Source of the DNA: Pseudomonadota bacterium
GTDB taxonomy: Bacteria > Pseudomonadota > Gammaproteobacteria > UBA11654
Direction: 5' to 3'
DNA: 23,425 nt
NCBI GenBank assembly: GCA_029979325.1
Contig: JAPOHS010000010.1
Span: 1-23,425 of the forward strand
Shown here: positions 17,257 to 23,425 of the stretch, piece by piece
How positions within the stretch are numbered: position 1 is the first letter of the stretch
Layout of the letters: every line of letters starts with the position of its first letter
Notes under the pieces: generated by a model
Database searches by the model: none
What the model was told of the DNA's origin: nothing
Seen by the model: only the letters and a program-made list of their open reading frames with translations
Made by a program: the position numbers and the translations under genes

Positions 17257-18663
17257 TTATTTTTTTATTTTGGTTGAAATAACTTGGTCTATCAATTTAC
17301 CAAAAGGTGGTCTCATCATTTTTAGAAGACCCTCTAATGGTGTTTGTTTATAGATACCTCTGGCATGTGAGAAGGTTCTGAAACCCTCAATCCCATGGTA
17401 ATGACCCATTCCGCTTGGTCCAATTCCACCAAAAGGAAGATCTTCCTGAATGAATTGAAAAATAACATCATTGAGAGCTGCTCCACCTGAAACCGTATTT
17501 GTCATAACAAAGCTTTCCTCGGTCTTTTTATTTCCAAAATAGTAGAGCCCAAGTGGTCTTTCGTGCAAATTGACATAATCAACCACTTCGTCGATTTGGT
17601 TGTAAGTCTTTATTGGCATAATTGGGCCAAATATTTCTTCCTGCATCACCAACATTTCATCAGTTGCATTCAAAATAATTGTGGGCATCATTTTATTATG
17701 AGATTTTTCTGTTTCTGATTCGTTCGCAGGATTGATTTGAATGACTTCAGCACCTTTATTTCTTGCATCCTCTATATATCCATGCAGTCTTTGATAGTGC
17801 CCATCATTGACAACCGAGGTGTAATCTTCATTGCTGAAAACTGAAGGATACATTGATGCGATGGAATCTTTGGTTGCCTCCATCCAATCTCCAAGCACCT
17901 CCTCTTTGACATAAACATAGTCAGGTGCAATACACGTTTGTCCTGCATTCATTAATTTTCCATTCCAGATCCTGTCTGATGCTTTCTTCAAGTCCGCACT
18001 CTCGCCAATGATTGCAGGTGACTTGCCGCCCAATTCCAATGTCACTGGAACCAAATTTTTGGATGCAGCTTCCATGACTTTTTTTGCAACGGATGTGGAG
18101 CCAGTAAACAAGAGGTGATCAAAATGGAGTGAGCTGAATTCTTGCCCCACTGACGCATCTCCTGGAAATACCTCCACCTCATCATCATCAAAATATTTGT
18201 TGATCATGGATTTCATTAATGCCGATGATCTCGGTGTAAATTCTGATGGTTTAATCATCGCCCTATTCCCAGCAGCCAATACCACTGCAAGCGGGGCATA
18301 GGTTAAATTAAATGGATAATTCCATGGACTGATAATTCCTACAACACCTACAGGTTGATATTGTATATATGCTTTCGCACCAAATAAGTTAAACGGAGGT
18401 GTTGCCTTTCTTTTCTCTGGCTTCATCCATGATTTTAGATTTTTCTTAATATAATGGATTGAATCGAAAGTGGCTGCCAACTCAGACATTTTACTCAATA
18501 CTTCTGGTCGGTGACCAAAGTCTTCGGACAATGCCTTCGGTATCTGTGTTTGATACTCAAGCATCATATCAAGCATGCGATCCAACCGATCCATTCGAAT
18601 CGATAAGCTTGGATATATTTGACGCCTAGACTGTGTCTTTTGTTTTTCTAAAATTTGCTGCAT
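17257..18663 (-). CDS. Aldehyde dehydrogenase, coniferyl-aldehyde dehydrogenase type
   Basis: A 468-residue NAD(P)-dependent aldehyde dehydrogenase that oxidises aldehydes to acids. The ALDH landmarks are present: ISPWNYPFNL with N115, K138 in MIKPSE, FTGSTSVAKKV (186-196), the general base E210 in ELGGKSP, and catalytic C244 in NAGQTCIAPDY. QTCIAPDY, the lack of an N-terminal targeting extension and the PFGGIGPSGMGHYHG ending fit the class 3/coniferyl-aldehyde group. The ATG is preceded by GGAG, which lies across the aldolase gene's last codons, with only 3 bases between the two genes. Its place opposite a PQQ alcohol dehydrogenase suggests it handles aldehydes, but the dehydrogenase acts in the periplasm and this enzyme in the cytosol. 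True substrate unknown. Confidence 0.93.
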   Translation of the reverse strand: MQQILEKQKTQSRRQIYPSLSIRMDRLDRMLDMMLEYQTQIPKALSEDFGHRPEVLSKMSELAATFDSIHYIKKNLKSWMKPEKRKATPPFNLFGAKAYIQYQPVGVVGIISPWNYPFNLTYAPLAVVLAAGNRAMIKPSEFTPRSSALMKSMINKYFDDDEVEVFPGDASVGQEFSSLHFDHLLFTGSTSVAKKVMEAASKNLVPVTLELGGKSPAIIGESADLKKASDRIWNGKLMNAGQTCIAPDYVYVKEEVLGDWMEATKDSIASMYPSVFSNEDYTSVVNDGHYQRLHGYIEDARNKGAEVIQINPANESETEKSHNKMMPTIILNATDEMLVMQEEIFGPIMPIKTYNQIDEVVDYVNLHERPLGLYYFGNKKTEESFVMTNTVSGGAALNDVIFQFIQEDLPFGGIGPSGMGHYHGIEGFRTFSHARGIYKQTPLEGLLKMMRPPFGKLIDQVISTKIKK

Positions 18664-18666
18664 GTT

Positions 18667-19473
18667 TTACTCCAAAAAATCTGGTGAAAGCTCATAAATA
18701 AGATCATAAAGAGGCTGAAAGCTTGCCCAAAGTATTAGATCTGTACCTGCCTGCTTTTTAGCATGTTCTGCCATCTCATCACCAATAATAATTGGCTTGC
18801 CAGCTGCTTCAGCCAATAACTGACTCTGACAACATTTATCCATTGAAATAAATAGCCAAGCAGCCACATCAACTGTTTGACCCGTGGTTAGTAAACCATG
18901 ATTTTGCAATATTGCAGTTCTCTTATCGCCAAGTGCTTTGGCAATTTCCTCTCCCTCGCCTTTATCAAATGCTACCCCACCATAATCAGAATAAAGAGAC
19001 TGTTCTTCATAGAACATGGCAGCATCCTGAGTGATTGGATCCAGCTCTTTCCCCAATGTTGAAAATGTTCTGCCATAGATCGAATGTGCATGTGCAGCAG
19101 AATTAACATCGGGTCTTGCTTTATGAATTGCAGAATGAATAAAGAAAGCTGCTGGGTTAATCGGCCTACTGCCTTGAATAATTTCTCCATCTTCCTTAAC
19201 CAACAAGAGGTCAGAAACAGTGATGTGTGCAAAATTCAGCCCAAGTGGATTGACCCAAAAATGATCATTAAATTCTGGATCCCTCAGAGTTATGTGGCCA
19301 GCCAATCCTTCATCAAAGCCATAGTGTGCGAATAATCTAAAAGCAGCAGCCAATCTTTCCAACTGGTGTCTTCTTGTTTCCTCAATTGTTGAGGTCATAA
19401 TCGGAGTTAAAGATCCTTTTTCTTTTTGGGGAATTTTTCCCTTATTTCTATCAATGTCTTTTGGTGTACTCAT
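18667..19473 (-). CDS. Class II aldolase/adducin family protein
   Basis: A 268-residue protein with the class II aldolase/adducin fold. The zinc-site histidines are visible: HAHS (H128, H130) and LQNHG (H192). The segment INPAAFFIHSAIHKARPDVN (105-124) precedes them. In sugar-phosphate aldolases this stretch carries SSE with an acid/base Glu; here Ala lies at that position, as in the adducin-like branch. It may therefore not be a classical aldolase. A hydrophilic N-terminal stretch of about 25 residues precedes the domain, so the start could be the ATG at 19398, but 19473 is the longest; neither has a good ribosome site. It is the first gene of the operon with the aldehyde dehydrogenase and ferredoxin genes. 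Confidence 0.9.
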   Translation of the reverse strand: MSTPKDIDRNKGKIPQKEKGSLTPIMTSTIEETRRHQLERLAAAFRLFAHYGFDEGLAGHITLRDPEFNDHFWVNPLGLNFAHITVSDLLLVKEDGEIIQGSRPINPAAFFIHSAIHKARPDVNSAAHAHSIYGRTFSTLGKELDPITQDAAMFYEEQSLYSDYGGVAFDKGEGEEIAKALGDKRTAILQNHGLLTTGQTVDVAAWLFISMDKCCQSQLLAEAAGKPIIIGDEMAEHAKKQAGTDLILWASFQPLYDLIYELSPDFLE

Positions 19474-19483
19474 ATATATCTAA

Positions 19484-19512
19484 TTACAATTGAGGCTAGA
19501 GCCTTATATGAT
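19484..19512 (+). promoter_or_regulatory. Candidate sigma-70 promoter for the BCCT transporter unit
   Basis: TTACAA (19484-19489) and TATGAT (19507-19512) are separated by exactly 17 bases. The -10 matches consensus at five of six positions, the -35 at three. Transcription would begin near 19519, just before the tiny ORF at 19522. The spacer holds the inverted repeat AGGCT-AG-AGCCT (19493-19504), which could be a regulator site but has only 5-base arms. Confidence 0.35.
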
Positions 19513-19521
19513 ACACTTCTT

Positions 19522-19575
19522 ATGTCTTCACAGAAAGACACCGCATTTAACAATTTCTTTGAGAGTACAAAGTGA
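19522..19575 (+). CDS. Possible 17-codon leader peptide
   Basis: An ATG frame encodes MSSQKDTAFNNFFESTK and stops in a TGA that overlaps the GTG of the next small ORF as GTGA. There is no ribosome site; if the promoter call is right the transcript starts about 3 bases before this ATG, so it would be nearly leaderless. It resembles no leader I know. The overlap could be chance, and the peptide may serve only to deliver ribosomes to the next start. Confidence 0.25.
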   Translation: MSSQKDTAFNNFFESTK

Positions 19576-19706
19576 GAGAAGTAATCATTACCTTGGCTGT
19601 ATTTTTTATAATTTTTGTTGTTCTCACAACCTTTGAGTTCTTCTTAGTTGGCGAGATGGCAAAAAATTATGCAGAGTCCGAATTGGCGATAGATGAGGAA
19701 GAGTAG
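19572..19706 (+). CDS. Small single-span membrane protein (44 residues) upstream of the BCCT transporter
   Basis: A GTG-started frame of 44 codons not normally called because of its size. It begins VREVIITLAVFFIIFVV and continues to LTTFEFFLVG, giving about 23 uninterrupted hydrophobic residues, then the acidic tail EMAKNYAESELAIDEEE. GAGAG lies 6 bases before the GTG. Its last 14 bases overlap the start of the BCCT transporter gene in another frame, an arrangement typical of translational coupling. By the positive-inside rule the N-terminus would be cytoplasmic and the acidic tail outside. It could be an accessory subunit of the transporter; I know no named family for it. The hydrophobic core with charged ends argues against chance, but coding status is unproven. 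Confidence 0.55.
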   Translation: MREVIITLAVFFIIFVVLTTFEFFLVGEMAKNYAESELAIDEEE

Positions 19707-21198
19707 CAGTACTGATCAGTTTACCAGGCTCTCTGTTTTAGGAGCCATTGCACTGATCGCTATCCCAATTGCAATATATCCAAAAGAATCGGCTGAATTC
19801 ATAAGAAGCACATATCTAATGACTGTGGATATTTTTGGTGCCACCTACATGATATTTGGAGCATGTATGCTTCTTTTTGTTTTATTTGTTGCCTTCTCAA
19901 GATTTGGCAGCCATCGATTAGGTGGAGATGATATTGGCCCAGACTACTCTTTGTTCAGTTGGGCATGCATGCTCTTCTGTTCAGGTATTGGTGGTGGAAT
20001 CCTTTATTGGTCGATTGTTGAATGGGCATATTATGCTGGTGAAGGATTATTTGGCATTGAACCATTCTCTGACAGAGCCTACCATCTTGCATCTGCATAT
20101 GGTGTCTTTCATTGGGGTCCGACAGGATGGGCCTTGTATACCATCCCAGCAATTGCGGTCGCTGTTCCATTTTATAAATATAGAATTGGTTCGCTGCGAT
20201 TGAGCTCAGCATTGAGAACATCAAAAGAAAATATCATTGAAAAAACAACTTTTGGAAGGATGGTTGATTTTATTTTTGTGCTTGTTTTAATTGGAGCATC
20301 TGGTGGATCCATTGGCCTCTATGTTCCCATCATCGGAGCAGGTTTTTCTGAGCTCTTGAATATTGAGCATGACCTGAATTTAGATTTATCCATGCTGGCC
20401 ATCTGCACAGGTTTATTTGCCTTTAGTGTATATCGAGGAATATATAGTGGGATCAGAGTCATCAGTAATCTAAACATCATCATCTCTCTTTTATTTCTTG
20501 TGGCCATTTTAGCCTTGGGTCCTGCCCGTGAAATCATGGCTTTGACAATGAATTCAATGGTGGAGCTGGGGAAAAACTTTTTTGAGATGAATACTCTTGG
20601 AATCATCGAAGACTCAGAATTTGCTGAAGCTTGGACTATTTTCTACTGGGCATGGTGGATCGCCCTCGGTCCCCAAGTAGGGTTATTTGTCGCAAGAGTT
20701 TCAAAAGGCAGAACACTTAAAGAAGTGGTTCTAGGAATGTTGATTTTTGGATCGCTTGGATGCTTCCTTTTCTTCTCAATCTTGGGAAATTACGCCGTTA
20801 ATTTGGAATTGAGTGGACAAATGAATGTCTCGCAAACACTCTCAGATATTGGCCACCAGGCAACTTCGACCAAAATCCTCATGACACTACCATATGGTGA
20901 AATATTTGTATTAGCCTACTCTCTGATAGTTATTATATTTGTTGCCACATCTTATGATTCAGTTTCATATATTCTGGCATCTCATGTACAAGAGGTAACC
21001 AACGAAGAAACTGAGCCAGAACGTAAAGATCGATTAATGTGGGCGTTCGTACTGTCAATACTTCCAGCAGCTTTATTTTTAATAAACAGTAATCGAATAG
21101 CGATGGATGTAATCTTGCTTATGTCTCCACCGCTGTTGGTATTATTTCCAATCTTTATTTTTTGCATGATCAAAACACTTGGGTCAAAGCCAAATTAA
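19693..21198 (+). CDS. BCCT-family betaine/choline/carnitine transporter
   Basis: A 501-residue inner-membrane transporter with about 12 hydrophobic spans. Members take up quaternary amines such as glycine betaine, choline, carnitine or DMSP, by ion symport or exchange. The aromatic substrate-box motif YWSIVEWAYYAGEG (about 105-118), the HWGPTGWALYTIP motif (about 139-151) and the signature FYWAWWIALGPQVGLFVARVSKGRTLKEVV are plain. The glycine stretch after span 3 reads SGIGGGILYW. It lacks the long regulatory termini of osmosensing BetP. The ATG at 19693 sits inside the end of the 44-codon ORF and has no strong ribosome site of its own, consistent with coupling. The S9 peptidase follows after 22 bases and may be cotranscribed. 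The substrate is not decidable by eye. Confidence 0.95.
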   Translation: MRKSSSTDQFTRLSVLGAIALIAIPIAIYPKESAEFIRSTYLMTVDIFGATYMIFGACMLLFVLFVAFSRFGSHRLGGDDIGPDYSLFSWACMLFCSGIGGGILYWSIVEWAYYAGEGLFGIEPFSDRAYHLASAYGVFHWGPTGWALYTIPAIAVAVPFYKYRIGSLRLSSALRTSKENIIEKTTFGRMVDFIFVLVLIGASGGSIGLYVPIIGAGFSELLNIEHDLNLDLSMLAICTGLFAFSVYRGIYSGIRVISNLNIIISLLFLVAILALGPAREIMALTMNSMVELGKNFFEMNTLGIIEDSEFAEAWTIFYWAWWIALGPQVGLFVARVSKGRTLKEVVLGMLIFGSLGCFLFFSILGNYAVNLELSGQMNVSQTLSDIGHQATSTKILMTLPYGEIFVLAYSLIVIIFVATSYDSVSYILASHVQEVTNEETEPERKDRLMWAFVLSILPAALFLINSNRIAMDVILLMSPPLLVLFPIFIFCMIKTLGSKPN

Positions 21199-21220
21199 AA
21201 ATCATTCAAATCATGTGCTT

Positions 21221-23242
21221 ATGAAAAATACTAGAATCATATTATTCCTATCTCTCGCTCTTTGTATTTCACCAATAAATGCAAAAAATGCATTCAACTC
21301 AGATGACATATACTCGATAAAAGATATATCACTTGAAGATGTTTCAAATGATGCGAAAAGTCTGGTATTTATAACGAGTCAAGCTGATAAAAAATCAGAT
21401 GAATTTAAAAAAACACTTTACTTTTTGGATATTCATTCAGGAAAAAAAGTCAAACTTCTTGAGCAACTCGGGGAAAAGGGGATGGATTTCTCTTCAGTTA
21501 GATTCTCTAAGGACTCGAAATTAATCTATTTTTTATCATCAGGCTTGAGTCCATCAAAAAAAAGCAATGTGCAAATCTGGTCTCTGAGCCTCTCCAATAA
21601 GATAAAAAGAAGGATTACAAACTTTGATGGAAATATAATCGATTTTGATTTATCACCAAATGAAGAAACAATTGCTTTCATTGGGAGAAAAGAACCTCAA
21701 GAAATGAATGGGGGTAAAACGAAACCACCTATAGTTATAGATCGCTATCAATTTAAAAGAGATTATGAGGACTTCCTTGGAAGCGACAGAGAACATTTAT
21801 TTCTATTCAATACCCTATCCAAAGAAATAAAGAAAGTGACATCAGGCCAGAAAGATGTCTTTTTCCCCTCGATTTCTCCCGATGGTCAGCGTGTCGCTTA
21901 TGTGACAAAAGAAGGAGAGTTTGATCGGCATAATAATTGGGATATTTTTATCGCCGATATTCACGGTGACAATGATCATGTAAAGCTTACCTCTCATGAA
22001 GGTGAGGATTCCTCTCCTGCTTGGGATTCAAGACCACAATGGAGTCCTGATGGAAAAAAGATTGCCTATTTATTTGGTGGTGATCATTCGATGCTTTGGT
22101 ATGCGCTTCAGGAAGTCTCAGTCATCGATGTTGAAAGCGGTAAAACAGAATTCATCACAAGTCACCTTGATCGAAATACAAGCATGCCTGAGTGGTCACA
22201 AGATGGAAAAAATATGTATTACGTCCTTGAAGACGATATGAAAAGCCAGTTAATTAAATATTCACTTGATAATGAAACCATCGAAGAAGTAACGCCAGAA
22301 AACATGTATTTAAATTATTACTCTAAAAACTATTTTGTGAATGATGGCAAAGTAATATTCCTTTCATCTTCAGTAGAAACACCGAGTGAAATCTATCTTT
22401 TAGAAGATGGCATAATCAACGCGTTGACATCTGAAAATAAAGAATTCATCGATAACAAGTATGTTGGATCAACCGAAATTATTTCATATGAAAGCTTTGA
22501 TGGCTTAACCATTAATGGAATGATGATCAAGCCACATGATTTTGATCCAAAGAAAAAATATCCCCTGATTATAAGGATTCATGGAGGTCCGGTTAGTCAA
22601 TATGGCAGAGACTTTGACTTTGATTGGCAACTCTATGCTTCTAATGACTATATTGTAATCATAACAAACCCTAGAGGTAGCTCCGGAAGGGGTTTTGAAT
22701 TTCAAAAATCTATCTTTGCAAAATGGGGTATAGAGGATTCGAAAGACATCAGTGCTGCATTGGATTTTGCACTCACACTAGATTACATTGACGAAAACAG
22801 ATTGGGCATTGGAGGTTGGAGCTATGGAAGCATGCTTACAAATTATGTCATCGCCAAAGATGATCGTTTTGATGCAGCAACATCTGGAGCAGGAATTTCA
22901 AACCTCTTAAGTGGGTTTGGTGATGATCAATACATAAGAGAATACATTATTGAGCTCGGGACACCTTGGGATAATCTGGATACCTGGCTAAATGTCTCTC
23001 ATCCATTTTTAAATGCCGATGAAATAGTTACCCCAACTCTGTTTTTAGTTGGTGAAAAAGATTACAACGTGCCACTGATCGGATCAGAGCAAATGTATCA
23101 GGCTCTGAATCATCTTGAGATCCCAACTCAACTTATTATTTATCCAGATCAACATCATGGACTAAGTAAACCAAGTTATATCAAGGACCGTTTAGACCGA
23201 TATTTAGACTGGTATGAGAAATACCTAAGGACAAATAACTAA
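21221..23242 (+). CDS. Secreted S9-family prolyl oligopeptidase / dipeptidyl-peptidase-like enzyme
   Basis: A 673-residue serine peptidase. A signal peptide MKNTRIILFLSLALCISPINA precedes a beta-propeller with WD40-like repeats (FPSISPDGQRVAYVTKEGE, PQWSPDGKKIAYLFGG, PEWSQDGKNMYYVLED). The alpha/beta-hydrolase domain has RIHGGPVSQYG, NPRGSSGRGFEFQ, the nucleophile GGWSYGSM (S534), VGEKDYNVP (D614) and DQHHGLS (H646), so the triad is complete. This order fits S9B/S9C acylaminoacyl or dipeptidyl peptidases that trim peptides in the periplasm. The open frame extends to 21179, but that start is inside the BCCT gene end and would bury the signal peptide; 21221 was chosen. There is no ribosome site. 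The gene ends tail to tail with the next gene in CTAA. Confidence 0.92.
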   Translation: MKNTRIILFLSLALCISPINAKNAFNSDDIYSIKDISLEDVSNDAKSLVFITSQADKKSDEFKKTLYFLDIHSGKKVKLLEQLGEKGMDFSSVRFSKDSKLIYFLSSGLSPSKKSNVQIWSLSLSNKIKRRITNFDGNIIDFDLSPNEETIAFIGRKEPQEMNGGKTKPPIVIDRYQFKRDYEDFLGSDREHLFLFNTLSKEIKKVTSGQKDVFFPSISPDGQRVAYVTKEGEFDRHNNWDIFIADIHGDNDHVKLTSHEGEDSSPAWDSRPQWSPDGKKIAYLFGGDHSMLWYALQEVSVIDVESGKTEFITSHLDRNTSMPEWSQDGKNMYYVLEDDMKSQLIKYSLDNETIEEVTPENMYLNYYSKNYFVNDGKVIFLSSSVETPSEIYLLEDGIINALTSENKEFIDNKYVGSTEIISYESFDGLTINGMMIKPHDFDPKKKYPLIIRIHGGPVSQYGRDFDFDWQLYASNDYIVIITNPRGSSGRGFEFQKSIFAKWGIEDSKDISAALDFALTLDYIDENRLGIGGWSYGSMLTNYVIAKDDRFDAATSGAGISNLLSGFGDDQYIREYIIELGTPWDNLDTWLNVSHPFLNADEIVTPTLFLVGEKDYNVPLIGSEQMYQALNHLEIPTQLIIYPDQHHGLSKPSYIKDRLDRYLDWYEKYLRTNN

Positions 23243-23425
23243 TTCAGATATTTGTAATACTCGATTCCTGCATCTTGGAAATCAGTAGATTCTTCTGTCC
23301 CAACTTTGCTGACGACAAAACCTTTTGATTTCTTATTCTCAACACCCTCAAGAACCTTATTTGTTCTTAGTTTAATGTATTGATTGTGATCCAAGTTAAC
23401 TGGCTCACTAAAAGCAGCAGAGTAT
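23239..23425 (-). CDS. C-terminal 61 residues of an unrecognised protein (cut by window edge)
   Basis: The minus strand is open from the right edge to a TAG at 23241-23239. The visible part reads SAAFSEPVNLDHNQYIKLR, then TNKVLEGVENKKSKGFVVSK, and ends FQDAGIEYYKYLN. It is charged, with no membrane span or cysteine. I do not recognise the family. The 4-base CTAA overlap with the S9 peptidase stop resembles two other convergent junctions in the window, which supports it as a real gene end. Confidence 0.55.
   Translation of the reverse strand, partial: YSAAFSEPVNLDHNQYIKLRTNKVLEGVENKKSKGFVVSKVGTEESTDFQDAGIEYYKYLN

Noticed and set aside
19493..19504. Inverted repeat AGGCT-AG-AGCCT as a firm operator
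   Set aside because: Five-base arms in AT-rich DNA arise often by chance and no regulator gene is nearby; kept only as a note in the promoter entry.
21179..21220. Upstream start of the S9 peptidase at 21179
   Set aside because: It overlaps the BCCT gene end and puts a polar stretch ahead of a standard signal peptide beginning at 21221.
1..23425. CRISPR arrays, tRNA, rRNA, insertion sequences, long direct repeats
   Set aside because: None was seen on reading; the coding map leaves no gap above about 220 bases, and no transposase or repeat pattern appears.

Overview
The window reads as a dense, AT-rich stretch of a free-living Gram-negative bacterium, most likely a marine pelagic gammaproteobacterium with a streamlined genome. 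The reasons are the short gaps (none over about 220 bases), frequent 4-base ATGA overlaps inside operons, tail-to-tail genes that share stop-codon bases, secreted proteins with Gram-negative signal peptides and a lipobox, and a BCCT osmolyte transporter beside PQQ-dependent and prolyl-peptidase-type enzymes. The taxonomic guess is inference; no rRNA, tRNA, integrase, insertion sequence or CRISPR array is visible.

Region 1 (1-4559, minus strand) is a phosphonate biosynthesis operon read right to left: a divergent UbiD-family protein, then phosphoenolpyruvate mutase fused to a nucleotidyltransferase, phosphonopyruvate decarboxylase, and a 2-aminoethylphosphonate transaminase cut by the left edge. 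The last three form the route PEP -> phosphonopyruvate -> phosphonoacetaldehyde -> 2-aminoethylphosphonate (AEP). The fused nucleotidyltransferase suggests activation of AEP (or a relative) to a CMP-phosphonate for attachment to a lipid or surface glycan. The leading UbiD-like gene keeps the cofactor and metal ligands and the active-site Arg, but appears to have lost both catalytic glutamates.

Region 2 (4672-7405) holds a short-chain dehydrogenase, a PNPOx-like flavin split-barrel protein, a UbiX flavin prenyltransferase (maker of the UbiD cofactor prFMN), and an alpha/beta hydrolase with His at the nucleophile position. Together with the UbiD-like gene this may be a decarboxylation or aromatic-acid module.

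Region 3 (7402-10126, minus) is a coupled set: a type-B carboxylesterase lipoprotein, an EVE-domain protein and a small secreted DUF4399 protein. Region 4 (10199-14690) has a Wzi-like outer-membrane barrel protein, then convergent to it two secreted tandem amidohydrolases. The first has its metal site; the second has lost most of it.

Region 5 (14808-19473) is an alcohol/aldehyde oxidation block: a periplasmic PQQ alcohol dehydrogenase with a fused cytochrome c domain faces a minus-strand operon of class II aldolase/adducin-like protein, coniferyl-aldehyde-type aldehyde dehydrogenase and a thioredoxin-like [2Fe-2S] ferredoxin. Region 6 (19474-23425) has a BCCT transporter preceded by two tiny overlapping ORFs, one encoding a single-span membrane peptide, then a secreted S9 peptidase and the tail of an unrecognised gene.

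Most operons are compact and probably translationally coupled. No part is a recognisable defence system or mobile element. The oddest biology is the set of catalytically altered enzymes (UbiD-like, alpha/beta hydrolase, second amidohydrolase), the phosphonate-activating fusion, and the hidden small membrane ORF.
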